36,113 nucleotides of DNA, from NCBI GenBank assembly GCA_964444065.1, contig CAYUFL010000016.1, positions 1 to 36,113 on the forward strand. Reading direction: 5' to 3'. Positions 8,633 to 16,143 of this stretch are shown one piece after another. A program made the position numbers and the translations under genes. Below the pieces are notes generated by a model. That model was not told the DNA's origin and did no database searches. It saw only the letters and a program-made list of their open reading frames with translations. Numbering within the stretch: position 1 is the stretch's first letter; each line of letters begins with the position of its first letter. The DNA comes from JBGMEA01 sp964444065 (GTDB lineage: Bacteria; Bacillota; Clostridia; Eubacteriales; Anaerofustaceae).

Positions 8633-9049
8633 ATGCAGGCAATTATTCATATCGCCCTGCTCGTCAGAGATTATGACGAAGCAATCGCGTTTTACACAAA
8701 TAAGCTTAATTTCACATTGGTTGAGGACACCGAACAGCCGGAGCAGAACAAACGTTGGGTCGTGGTGTCACCCCCGGGAAGTAATGGCACAACCATCCTG
8801 CTTGCCCGAGCGTCAAAACCGGAACAGACCGCTTTTATCGGAAACCAAGCGGGGGGCAGCGTTTTCCTGTTTTTGGGCACGGATGATTTTTGGCGCGATT
8901 ACAATGAAATGTTGAAAAAAGGGATCGAATTCGTCCGAGAGCCCAAAGAACAGGATTACGGCACCGTGGCTGTATTTAAAGATCTTTACGGCAATCTGTG
9001 GGATTTGGTTGAATTCTGCAAGGATCACCCGATGGCAAAACGCATATAA
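8633..9049 (+). CDS. VOC superfamily (glyoxalase/bleomycin-resistance-type) protein
   Basis: A 138-residue protein with the paired beta-alpha-beta-beta-beta modules of the vicinal oxygen chelate fold. The N-terminus IIHIALLVRDYDEAIAFYTNKLNF gives a metal-ligand His near residue 5. The C-terminal module ends TVAVFKDLYGNLWDLVEF with the usual final acidic ligand. The ATG is preceded by GTGAGG. Members include glyoxalases, dioxygenases and antibiotic-binding proteins; I cannot choose between them. Confidence 0.85.
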   Translation: MQAIIHIALLVRDYDEAIAFYTNKLNFTLVEDTEQPEQNKRWVVVSPPGSNGTTILLARASKPEQTAFIGNQAGGSVFLFLGTDDFWRDYNEMLKKGIEFVREPKEQDYGTVAVFKDLYGNLWDLVEFCKDHPMAKRI

Positions 9050-9068
9050 TAATAAATTTAAGGGTATT

Positions 9069-9518
9069 ATGAAAACTATATTTACGGACAACACCAATGC
9101 TGATTTTGTCATACTGACTGAACGGTTGGATGCAGAACTTGATCGGATGTACGGAGAGCTGCAGAAACACTATCATTCTCTCAACAAGGCAAGCGGGGTG
9201 AAACAGGTGGTATTGGTTTATGACGGAGAAGCTCCTGCGGCATGCGGTGCTTATAAAGAACTTGATTCCGGCTCGATTGAACTGAAACGTGTGTATGTCT
9301 GTGACTCGTACAGAGGCAACGGGATATCAAAGCTTGTTGTGAGTGCGTTGGAAGAAGATGCGCGCAGAAATGGATATGCTGTTATGTATTTGGAAACAGG
9401 CGTCAAACAAATCCCCGCGATACAGCTCTACCGCTCATGCGGATATGAAATCATTGATAATTACGGACCTTACGCCGGTGATGCCAACAGTATCTGTATG
9501 AGAAAAATACTTCGCTGA
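9069..9518 (+). CDS. GNAT family N-acetyltransferase
   Basis: A 150-residue acetyl-CoA-dependent acyltransferase. The core strand and pyrophosphate-binding loop read LKRVYVCDSYRGNGISKLVVSAL (given here in part: YRGNGISK). This is followed by VMYLETGVKQIPAIQLYRSCGYE, typical of GNAT motif B. The ATG at 9069 follows TTAAGGG and is preferred to an upstream TTG at 9009 that lies inside the preceding VOC gene. The substrate is unknown. A terminator follows. Confidence 0.87.
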   Translation: MKTIFTDNTNADFVILTERLDAELDRMYGELQKHYHSLNKASGVKQVVLVYDGEAPAACGAYKELDSGSIELKRVYVCDSYRGNGISKLVVSALEEDARRNGYAVMYLETGVKQIPAIQLYRSCGYEIIDNYGPYAGDANSICMRKILR

Positions 9519-9529
9519 AATCAAGAATC

Positions 9530-9554
9530 AAAACCGCAATTCAGCGGTTTTTTT
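9530..9554 (+). terminator. Rho-independent terminator after the GNAT gene
   Basis: AAAACCGC at 9530-9537 pairs with GCGGTTTT beginning at 9544, followed by a T-run to 9554. Confidence 0.88.
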
Positions 9555-9555
9555 G

Positions 9556-9593
9556 TTGACAGGGTGTGTAATATGTTGTAATATGTACTACAA
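9556..9593 (+). promoter_or_regulatory. Promoter with overlapping palindromic operator candidate (AbrB-ABC operon)
   Basis: TTGACA at 9556-9561 and TAATAT at 9579-9584 are 17 bases apart, a near-ideal promoter. An inverted repeat TTGTA (9576-9580), eight bases, TACAA (9589-9593) covers the -10 and the start region. AATATGT also occurs twice in direct orientation across the same stretch. Placement suggests a repressor site, plausibly for the AbrB-type protein encoded first in the operon; that link is inference. Confidence 0.65.
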
Positions 9594-9638
9594 GTAATAA
9601 TAGTTATACAAATAATACAGATATTTTGTGAGGATCCT

Positions 9639-9869
9639 ATGGATATGAAAGTGCCGGAAGGCAAATTTATCAGTACCGTAAAAGTTGGTGAAAAAGGGCA
9701 GATCGTCATACCGAAGGGTGCTCGGGATATCTTCGGCATACAGCCGGGTGATACGCTTTTATTATTGGCGGACAAAGAGCAAGGGATTGCAATTGTCCAA
9801 AATAAAGGCTTTCTTGATTTTGCGCAGGCGATATTCAGTGCGCAGGAAAATCCGGAGGATGCAGAATGA
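9639..9869 (+). CDS. AbrB/SpoVT-type DNA-binding regulator
   Basis: A 76-residue swapped-hairpin protein with the core STVKVGEKGQIVIPKGARD and FGIQPGDTLLLLADKE, which is the SpoVT-AbrB domain. Such proteins bind DNA as dimers or tetramers; short ones placed in front of ABC exporters usually act as local autoregulators. The start follows GTGAGGATCCT. Its stop overlaps the ATG of the ABC ATPase by four bases, so the regulator is translationally coupled to the transporter. Confidence 0.92.
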   Translation: MDMKVPEGKFISTVKVGEKGQIVIPKGARDIFGIQPGDTLLLLADKEQGIAIVQNKGFLDFAQAIFSAQENPEDAE

Positions 9870-10600
9870 CAGCGATACAGACGATTGATCTGACAAAACG
9901 ATACAAATCAAAAACTGCAGTCAACGGTATCAATCTGACAGTCAACGAAGGCGAACTTTTTGCATTGCTCGGGGTAAATGGGGCGGGGAAGACGACGACG
10001 ATCAAAATGCTTTCCTGTCTGATTGCACCGACTTCGGGAGATGCGCGATTAAAAGGAAACAGTATTGTCGCAAATCCGAATGATGTCAAACAGATCATTA
10101 ACGTTTCACCGCAGGAAACGGCTGTTGCGCGCAATCTGAGTGTTCGTGAGAATTTGGAAATGATTGCGGGTATCTACGGATGCACAAAGAAGCAATCCAT
10201 AGAAAAAGCGCAGAATATGGTTGAAAAATTTCATTTAAATGAAGTGTCGCAGTCAAGGGCGAAGACCTTGTCCGGGGGAATGCAGCGCAGACTCAGTATC
10301 GCATTGGCACTGATCTCTGATCCGCAGATACTTTTTTTGGATGAACCGACGCTCGGGCTTGATGTATTGGCAAGACGCGATCTGTGGAAGATTATCGAGC
10401 AACTGAAAGGTAAGATCACGATCATGCTTACCACACACTATATGGAGGAAGCAGAAGCACTTTCCGATCGTATCGGGATTATGGCTGGCGGAGTGCTGAA
10501 AGCAATCGGGACAAGCGAAGAACTGATTGCACAAACGAAGACGAAAAATTTGGAAGACGCGTTTATTTCAATGGCATCCGGAAGGGAAACCATGGTATGA
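9866..10600 (+). CDS. ABC-2 type exporter, ATP-binding subunit
   Basis: A 244-residue ATPase with Walker A GVNGAGKTT, signature LSGGMQRRLSIALALI, Walker B ILFLDEPTLGLD and the H-loop TTHYMEEAE. This is the DrrA/NatA-type subfamily of drug, lipid or antibiotic exporters. It overlaps both neighbours by four bases. With the permease it forms a two-gene half-transporter set; the substrate is unknown. Confidence 0.93.
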   Translation: MTAIQTIDLTKRYKSKTAVNGINLTVNEGELFALLGVNGAGKTTTIKMLSCLIAPTSGDARLKGNSIVANPNDVKQIINVSPQETAVARNLSVRENLEMIAGIYGCTKKQSIEKAQNMVEKFHLNEVSQSRAKTLSGGMQRRLSIALALISDPQILFLDEPTLGLDVLARRDLWKIIEQLKGKITIMLTTHYMEEAEALSDRIGIMAGGVLKAIGTSEELIAQTKTKNLEDAFISMASGRETMV

Positions 10601-11331
10601 AAATGAGAATATTTGCTTCCAGAAACATAAAAGAAATACTGCGTGATCCGCTGAATCTTTCCTTTGGCATTGGTTTTCCTGTGGTACTCATTCTGCTGCT
10701 TTCTGCTATCCAGGCGAATATCCCTGTCAGTTTGTTTGAAATTGATAAACTGACACCGGGTATCGCAGTATTCGGACTCTCCTTTGTTTCTCTGTTTTCG
10801 GGTACGCTGATTGCAAAAGACCGAACGGAATCATTTATGATGAGACTGTTGAGTTCCCCGATGCGTGCATCTGATTATATATTGGGATACACTTTGCCGC
10901 TGATTCCGCTGGCAATTACACAGAGTGCAATCTGTTTTATTGTTGCGTTTGCACTGGGGTTGAAAATTAACGCGAATCTTCTGCTTGCTTTGGTTGTCCT
11001 TCTTCCTGCGGCAGTGCTGTTTATCGGTATCGGGCTGTTATGCGGAACGATATTCAATGATAAGCAGGTTGGCGGGATTTGCGGCGCACTTCTGACGAAT
11101 GTGAGCGCATGGCTCAGCGGCACCTGGTTTGATCTGAATCTGGTCGGCGGCGCCTTAAAAACAATCGCTTATTTGCTTCCTTTTGCTCATGCAGTCGATG
11201 CTGCAAAAGCTGCTGTCGCAGGCGATTATGCAGATATTTTTCCGCATTTGTGGTGGGTAATCGGATATGCTGCGGTGATTATGTTGATTGCGGTGTTTGT
11301 ATTCAAACGAAAAATGAACAGCGATCAATAA
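10597..11331 (+). CDS. ABC-2 type exporter, permease subunit
   Basis: A 244-residue protein with about six membrane helices. It contains FSGTLIAKDRTESFMMRLLSSPM in the first cytoplasmic region (partner-contact segment) and LLPFAHAVDAAKAAVAG near the end, both typical of ABC-2 permeases. The start overlaps the ATPase stop (ATGA). It completes the AbrB-controlled exporter operon. Confidence 0.9.
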   Translation: MKMRIFASRNIKEILRDPLNLSFGIGFPVVLILLLSAIQANIPVSLFEIDKLTPGIAVFGLSFVSLFSGTLIAKDRTESFMMRLLSSPMRASDYILGYTLPLIPLAITQSAICFIVAFALGLKINANLLLALVVLLPAAVLFIGIGLLCGTIFNDKQVGGICGALLTNVSAWLSGTWFDLNLVGGALKTIAYLLPFAHAVDAAKAAVAGDYADIFPHLWWVIGYAAVIMLIAVFVFKRKMNSDQ

Positions 11332-11367
11332 TTGTTTTTGTTAAAAGATTCTTATAGGTGACAAACT

Positions 11368-11865
11368 ATGATGCGATTAGCATTTCAACGCGCAGAGACA
11401 AACCTCTGTGAAACGGTGCTGCATATCATTCACAGATGTTTGCGGGAAGTAAACAGTAAAGATTATTCGGCTGCGGAGATCAAACGTCAGCTTGAGAAAT
11501 TCAATCCGGATTGGTTTCTCCATACCATAGAAAACAGCCACTATTACGTCGTAAAATATGGAGAAACTGTCATTGGCGCCGGAGGTGTCGGCAGAGACCT
11601 CATAAATGAAAAACAGTGCTGTTTTAGAGCGGTTTTTGTTGATCCCGATTACGAAGGGAAAGGTGTCGGAAAACAGTTGATCAGCTTTCTCGAAAATGAT
11701 GAGTGGTGCAGAGACAGCAATCTGATCGAGATATCTGCGTCATTCAGTGCACACGAATTTTATCACGGTTTGGGGTATCATTATCGAGAATACCCTCCGA
11801 TATTGGAAGGGGATGGGGTCGTTATGATGTATCGATATCACGGAGAACAACGTGCAAACCATTGA
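11368..11865 (+). CDS. GNAT family N-acetyltransferase
   Basis: A 165-residue GNAT enzyme. The acetyl-CoA loop is VDPDYEGKGVGKQLISFLE, followed by IEISASFSAHEFYHGLGYHYREY, the usual beta5-alpha4 end of the fold. Two ATG codons (11368, 11371) follow an AGGTGA ribosome site. It sits between the ABC exporter and the manganese riboswitch, and its substrate is unknown. Confidence 0.87.
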   Translation: MMRLAFQRAETNLCETVLHIIHRCLREVNSKDYSAAEIKRQLEKFNPDWFLHTIENSHYYVVKYGETVIGAGGVGRDLINEKQCCFRAVFVDPDYEGKGVGKQLISFLENDEWCRDSNLIEISASFSAHEFYHGLGYHYREYPPILEGDGVVMMYRYHGEQRANH

Positions 11866-11882
11866 AATCTGTTCGCCACGAA

Positions 11883-11910
11883 TTGAAAGCACGGTCAGTA
11901 TCTGCTAAAA
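11883..11910 (+). promoter_or_regulatory. Promoter of the riboswitch-mntP transcript
   Basis: TTGAAA at 11883-11888 and TAAAAT at 11905-11910 are 16 bases apart, with an extended -10 TG at 11902-11904 (TG-C-TAAAAT). Transcription would start just before the aptamer. Confidence 0.65.
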
Positions 11911-11921
11911 TAAAATTATTC

Positions 11922-12043
11922 CATGAGGGAGTAATTGGCGCAGACCATTGCGTTGCAAGCCAACACACCGATCGCAAGATCTGGTTTGCATGAAATAATG
12001 AGACTCATGTACTGGTTTTTTAGTACAGAAGCTCATTTTTTTT
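11922..12043 (+). ncRNA. yybP-ykoY manganese riboswitch with terminator expression platform
   Basis: Closing stem P1 is CATGAG (11922-11927) with CTCATG (12004-12009). Inside it are the conserved GGGAGTA (11927-11933), a GCAAGCC/GGTTTGC stem with a CACCG-type loop and GATC-GCAA-GATC hairpin, and the 3' GAGAC (12000-12004). The layout matches the known Mn2+ aptamer. Downstream, TGTACT and AGTACA pair, and TGAG (11999-12002) can pair with CTCA (12032-12035) ahead of eight T, making a terminator. That hairpin uses bases of P1. When Mn2+ stabilises P1, the terminator cannot form and mntP is read through. The gene that follows is the family's most common target. Confidence 0.9.
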
Positions 12044-12081
12044 ATCATTCGGACGCTCGGATTTTACTTAACGGAGGAAGT

Positions 12082-12660
12082 ATGGGTTTCATTCAACTAC
12101 TGTTAATTGGTGTTGGTTTATCGATGGATGCGTTCGCTGTGTCTGTTTGCAAAGGTCTTAAAATGAAAACGGTCGATAAAAAATATACCCTGCTCGTCGC
12201 TGCTTTTTTTGGCGGATTTCAAGCATTGATGCCGTTGCTCGGCTGGTTGTTGGGCAAACAATTCGAGCAGTATATTACAAATTACGATCATTGGATCGCT
12301 TTTGTTTTGCTTTGTTTTGTCGGCGGAAAAATGATTTTAGAAGCAATTCAACCGCAACAGCCCGAAGAGAATTGTGAAATATGTGCGATCGCTTACGATA
12401 TCAAAGAAATTCTTGTTCTTGCCATTGCGACCAGCATCGATGCACTTGCGGTCGGTATTACCTTCGCATTTTTGAATGTGAATATTTGGATCGCTGTGAT
12501 TGTCATCGGGGTAACGACATTTCTGCTTTCAATCGTCGGTGTTTTTATCGGTAACCATTTCGGTATCAAATATAAAAGCAAAGCAGAATTAATCGGGGGC
12601 ATCGTACTGGTACTCATAGGACTGAAAATATTACTGGAACATCTGAATCCTTTCATGTGA
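12082..12660 (+). CDS. mntP: Manganese efflux pump MntP
   Basis: A 192-residue membrane protein that exports Mn2+. The repeated motif is visible as LSMDAFAVSVCKGL near the N-terminus and ATSIDALAVGITFAFL in the second half; the Asp residues are the metal-transport residues. Six membrane helices are expected and seen. The start at 12082 follows ACGGAGGAAGT; longer in-frame extensions would run into the riboswitch and are rejected. Expression is controlled by the Mn2+ riboswitch directly upstream. Confidence 0.96.
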   Translation: MGFIQLLLIGVGLSMDAFAVSVCKGLKMKTVDKKYTLLVAAFFGGFQALMPLLGWLLGKQFEQYITNYDHWIAFVLLCFVGGKMILEAIQPQQPEENCEICAIAYDIKEILVLAIATSIDALAVGITFAFLNVNIWIAVIVIGVTTFLLSIVGVFIGNHFGIKYKSKAELIGGIVLVLIGLKILLEHLNPFM

Positions 12661-12712
12661 TGCGGATATTTTATTCTGCTTAAAATGTTTACTGGAAATT
12701 TGTAAGATTATC

Positions 12713-12721
12713 TGATAAGAT
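12713..12721 (+). promoter_or_regulatory. Extended -10 promoter of the DUF2099 gene
   Basis: TG-A-TAAGAT with TG at 12713-12714 and TAAGAT at 12716-12721, about 36 bases before the ATG. The -35 is weak (TGGAAA at 12693-12698, 17-base spacing). Confidence 0.5.
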
Positions 12722-12756
12722 AAAAACAATAATATTTTTACAAGGAAGGTACCGAC

Positions 12757-14082
12757 ATGTATAAAACATTTGAGCATGCTTACGAGGAATTTTTTTTGTC
12801 GGAATTGGATGACGGATTTATTCTCCGCATCAGAGTGAAATCGATCCCTTACAAACGCTTCTTCAAAACAAAAGCAGATGAAGTTTTTTTCCAGTCCCAT
12901 CCTTTTTACAAAGAACCGATTGATGTGTTTATGCGAACTGTTCTGGATGCTTATTGTGCGCAGCACACAGAGTTCTCCTATTGTGATGCTATCCTCAAAG
13001 ACGACGTCTTTTCGTTTGAATTCAAAGGCGACGGAGACGACATTACTGCTGTTATACTTTCAGCCGTGCAGCGTTTTTATCAGGATAATCCTGTACATAT
13101 TACGCGGATGTTCGGGAGCTATATTTTGCTCGCCAATGACAAAGACGGTGAACTGAAAGCGCTCAGAGCGACAACGATCCCGCTGCGGCATTGTCCGCTG
13201 ATGGCGCGTTTGCTCAGAGAAGTCGGCGGCATCGCGGCCGACCAGTTGCTTGAGACGCTTCAGACAGGCGATGATGAACTTCAGCGGCAGGCGATGTGCG
13301 ATTTAATCAATGACGTGGTGATTAAGGGAGGCTATTTTGATACAGGGCGCCCGCTTAATTCCTGCGAAGCAAATGTGACATTCGGAGCGTCGGAAACGAT
13401 TTATTCCGCGTTTGAAGATGAACTTTTGGATGCAGCCGTAATCGTATCCAATAATCTCGGCACGATTATTGCAACAAATGCATCTGCAACGCAAGGTGCC
13501 GTGAAACGCATGACCGGATTGTTTTATACCAGTCCCTCCTTGGAAATCATGCAAACAGCAGAAGTGGCAGGTATCATCCCTGTATTTCCGCATACCGCAA
13601 CGATTGATCAGATTGCCGGAGTGAAAAAAGCTATCGCGCTCGGATATCGCAACATTGCGGTTACGGTTGCTTCTTCCGATAATATTCAGCTGAACGAAAT
13701 CGGGAAGCTTGAGAAGGAATATGAAATCACGATTTATAAATTCGGACTTTGCTCCACGGGCATCGACAGCGAGACTGCCGATGCAATCACCGAAAATGCT
13801 GATCTTGTCTGGTCGTGTGCTTCGAAATATGTTAACGAGAAAGTCGAGCCGAACGCAATCGGACAAGTTGGCGTGAAAATTCCGGTGCATATTATGACAG
13901 AGCAGGGTTGGGCGCTCGTCAATGGACATTTGAAACATATGTACAATCAAATTGATTTTAACGATATCGCGCTGTGTAAAGGCTCAGAGAAACCGGTCTT
14001 TTTAAACGACGGAGATTTGTTGAAATGTGTACCGAAAAAAGAAGTGTTTGCTTGCGACGATTGTCCGTATCCTTGTGTCTGA
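12757..14082 (+). CDS. DUF2099 / methanogenesis marker protein 8-like protein
   Basis: A 441-residue protein. From about residue 120 it resembles archaeal methanogenesis marker protein 8. I see PLRHCPL (about 142-148), FGASE (209-213), DAAVIVSNNLGTII, QGAVKRMTGLFYTSPS (from 246), a repeating PHTATIDQIAGVKKAIALGY and then AVTVASSDN. The biochemical role of this family is not known to me. The first 110 or so residues are an extra N-terminal region without a motif I recognise. The C-terminus is Cys-rich (CDDCPYPCV), which could bind a metal. It has its own promoter, a strong AAGGAAGG ribosome site and stands alone. Assignment is by motif memory, not by a search. Confidence 0.65.
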   Translation: MYKTFEHAYEEFFLSELDDGFILRIRVKSIPYKRFFKTKADEVFFQSHPFYKEPIDVFMRTVLDAYCAQHTEFSYCDAILKDDVFSFEFKGDGDDITAVILSAVQRFYQDNPVHITRMFGSYILLANDKDGELKALRATTIPLRHCPLMARLLREVGGIAADQLLETLQTGDDELQRQAMCDLINDVVIKGGYFDTGRPLNSCEANVTFGASETIYSAFEDELLDAAVIVSNNLGTIIATNASATQGAVKRMTGLFYTSPSLEIMQTAEVAGIIPVFPHTATIDQIAGVKKAIALGYRNIAVTVASSDNIQLNEIGKLEKEYEITIYKFGLCSTGIDSETADAITENADLVWSCASKYVNEKVEPNAIGQVGVKIPVHIMTEQGWALVNGHLKHMYNQIDFNDIALCKGSEKPVFLNDGDLLKCVPKKEVFACDDCPYPCV

Positions 14083-14177
14083 TTTGAGTGCATGGGCACC
14101 TAATAGCTTTTTGAGAGATTGTCATTATTAAGTACGGCAAAAAATATGGTTAATTTTCATGTGTGGGGAAAAGTAGG

Positions 14178-15521
14178 ATGGAAAAGAACATATTGCTGGA
14201 ATCGATATTTAACAGCTTGCCGCTTGATATTTATGTGAAAGATACAAACTGCCGGTATCAGTATCAAAGCAGAGTCTCGGCTGAAATCCGTCAAAAAAAC
14301 GGAAGCGGTAATGTGATTGGAAAAACTGATTTCGAAGTGTTTGAAGATCTGAGATTCGTGGGAGACATCCATGAAGAAGATCTGAAGATATTAAAATCGG
14401 GGAAAGGGCTTCGCAGAACGGTTGAAATGAGTGCGCCGGACGGTACACTCGAATATTATGACATCATCAAGGAACCTGCAAAAGATGAAAACGGCGAGGT
14501 TGTCGGAATTATCGTTGTTGTAATTGACGTTATGGAAAATGTAACCAGATTAAAACAACTTGAAAAAGAAAATATTTATGACAGCCTGACAAATCTGTAT
14601 AATCAAAGAATGTATTTACGCACGGTTGAGCACCATATTAACAATCCACCGGAACACGCATTTGTGGCAGTCATTGATATTAACAATCTGAAAATCATCA
14701 ATGATATTTGGGGGCATTCTGCCGGGGATGATATGATCAACATGACTGCTGACCTGCTGCGTCGTGTGTTCGATCACGATTGTCAGATTTTTCGCACCGG
14801 CGGAGACGAGTTTTCTGTGATCGGCAACAATTGGAGTAATGCAAAGATTCAGGAGGCACTCGGAAAAGCGAACATTCAAGGCAGAGAATTGTCCCCGAAT
14901 AAATTATTTGCCGGATTGTCAATCGGTTATTCTAAAATTGACATGCATCACTCTATGGAGGAGGCAATCGAGATTGCAGACGATTATATGTATTTTATGA
15001 AAAAGTACATAAAGAATCACTTTAATAATCGCTTGCTGGAAATATTATATGAAATTTTGATAGAATCCGGTTTGGATACACCGCAACGATATAAACGAAC
15101 ATCTGAAATGGCTGAAAAATTGGAAGGATGCTTTGGTATTGACAAACAGGACATCAAAAAAATCAAAAAAATCCTTCGATATCAGTATTTAAACAGGATC
15201 GATTATTCTTCTATGTATCAAAACAAAAATATAGACAACCACGTGCGAGAATATGATAAAAAGCATCTTCTTGCTATTCTTACGGAGTCGGATCCGCTGA
15301 TCTTTCTAATCGATACCATATCGGAGAATTGGGATGGAACGGGACCGCGGCGCATGAAACGTTACGAGATTCCTTTTTATTCGCAGCTGGTGCGACTTTT
15401 GACGGTAATCGATGAAAGAAACGATACGGAACCACCAGACAATGAAACATTTATTCTTTCTTTGAGCGGCAATGTGATTTCAGCGCATTTGGCACGGGAA
15501 CTGGCTCCCGTACTGAATTGA
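14178..15521 (+). CDS. PAS-GGDEF protein with degenerate HD-GYP-like C-terminus
   Basis: A 447-residue soluble signalling protein. A PAS domain (about 1-115, beginning LESIFNSLPLDIYVKDTNC) is followed by a diguanylate-cyclase domain. That domain has YDSLTNLYNQRMY, DINNLKIINDIWGHSAGDD and an intact GGDEF at 208-212. No canonical RxxD inhibitory site is at the usual place. The last 170 residues look like the remains of an HD-GYP domain: ENWDGTG (383-389) and RRMKRYEIPFYSQLVRLLTVID match the GYP end, but the HDIGK region reads ILRYQYLNRI and lacks metal ligands. Predicted role: cyclic-di-GMP synthesis under PAS control, with the tail non-catalytic. ATG at 14178 is preferred over a GTG at 14163 because GGGG lies ahead of it. 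Confidence 0.85.
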   Translation: MEKNILLESIFNSLPLDIYVKDTNCRYQYQSRVSAEIRQKNGSGNVIGKTDFEVFEDLRFVGDIHEEDLKILKSGKGLRRTVEMSAPDGTLEYYDIIKEPAKDENGEVVGIIVVVIDVMENVTRLKQLEKENIYDSLTNLYNQRMYLRTVEHHINNPPEHAFVAVIDINNLKIINDIWGHSAGDDMINMTADLLRRVFDHDCQIFRTGGDEFSVIGNNWSNAKIQEALGKANIQGRELSPNKLFAGLSIGYSKIDMHHSMEEAIEIADDYMYFMKKYIKNHFNNRLLEILYEILIESGLDTPQRYKRTSEMAEKLEGCFGIDKQDIKKIKKILRYQYLNRIDYSSMYQNKNIDNHVREYDKKHLLAILTESDPLIFLIDTISENWDGTGPRRMKRYEIPFYSQLVRLLTVIDERNDTEPPDNETFILSLSGNVISAHLARELAPVLN

Positions 15522-15604
15522 TTGATTTATCAAAACCGTTTGCAGTGATCGTATAAGCGGGTTCTCTTCATTTTGGCAGAAATGTCCGAGATTTCGAGAA
15601 GCCG

Positions 15605-15633
15605 TTTACTATTTTGTGCAAATTTGTTATAGT
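15605..15633 (+). promoter_or_regulatory. Promoter of the t6A operon
   Basis: TTTACT at 15605-15610 and TATAGT at 15628-15633 are 17 bases apart, with a TG extension at 15625-15626. The predicted start of transcription falls at or within a base or two of the first tsaE ATG (15640). Confidence 0.6.
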
Positions 15634-15639
15634 TAAAGC

Positions 15640-16143
15640 ATGTTAAATCAAAAGCAGATGATTAAAATATTATCGAACAGTCCGCAGGATACCGAGGATA
15701 TCGGAATTATTCTTGCGAAAAATTTACCTCAGGGAATGACGCTGGCACTTTACGGTGCGCTTGCCGCAGGGAAAACAGCACTTTCCAAAGCACTGTTTGA
15801 AGCAAGAGGATATAACGGTCAGTTCAGCAGCCCGACCTATACCATTATCAACGAATACAGAAACGGAACAATGCGTGCATATCATATGGATGCGTATCGT
15901 CTTTCTGACGCGGAAGAACTGGAATATACAGGATATTACGATTTTGCCGAAGATTCGGACACTGATATCATTGTCATTGAATGGGCGGATGTGGTCGAAT
16001 CCGGTATTTACACGGATCGGTTACTGAAAATCAGACTGGAGCGGACGCAGAATGATAACGAAAGAGTTCTCACAATTGAAACAGAGAATCCTGAGCTTTA
16101 CTCTCGTTTGACGGAGGAATTGAATGCTTATCTTAGCAATTGA
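15640..16143 (+). CDS. tsaE: tRNA threonylcarbamoyladenosine biosynthesis ATPase TsaE
   Basis: Essential ATPase that works with TsaB-TsaD to make t6A37 in ANN-decoding tRNAs. The 167-residue product has a P-loop GALAAGKT, FSSPTYTIINEY, YHMDAYRL and IVIEWADVVE, all in the family order. The P-loop differs slightly from the common GDLGAGKT. The first ATG lies almost on the predicted transcription start. The second in-frame ATG (15658) also lacks a clear ribosome site, so either a leaderless or a very short leader is used. It overlaps tsaB by 20 bases. Confidence 0.94.
   Translation: MLNQKQMIKILSNSPQDTEDIGIILAKNLPQGMTLALYGALAAGKTALSKALFEARGYNGQFSSPTYTIINEYRNGTMRAYHMDAYRLSDAEELEYTGYYDFAEDSDTDIIVIEWADVVESGIYTDRLLKIRLERTQNDNERVLTIETENPELYSRLTEELNAYLSN

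Noticed and set aside
11935..12081. N-terminal extension of mntP by 49 codons
   Set aside because: The extension would translate the manganese riboswitch and its terminator. ATG at 12082 has a strong ribosome site and matches the family N-terminus.
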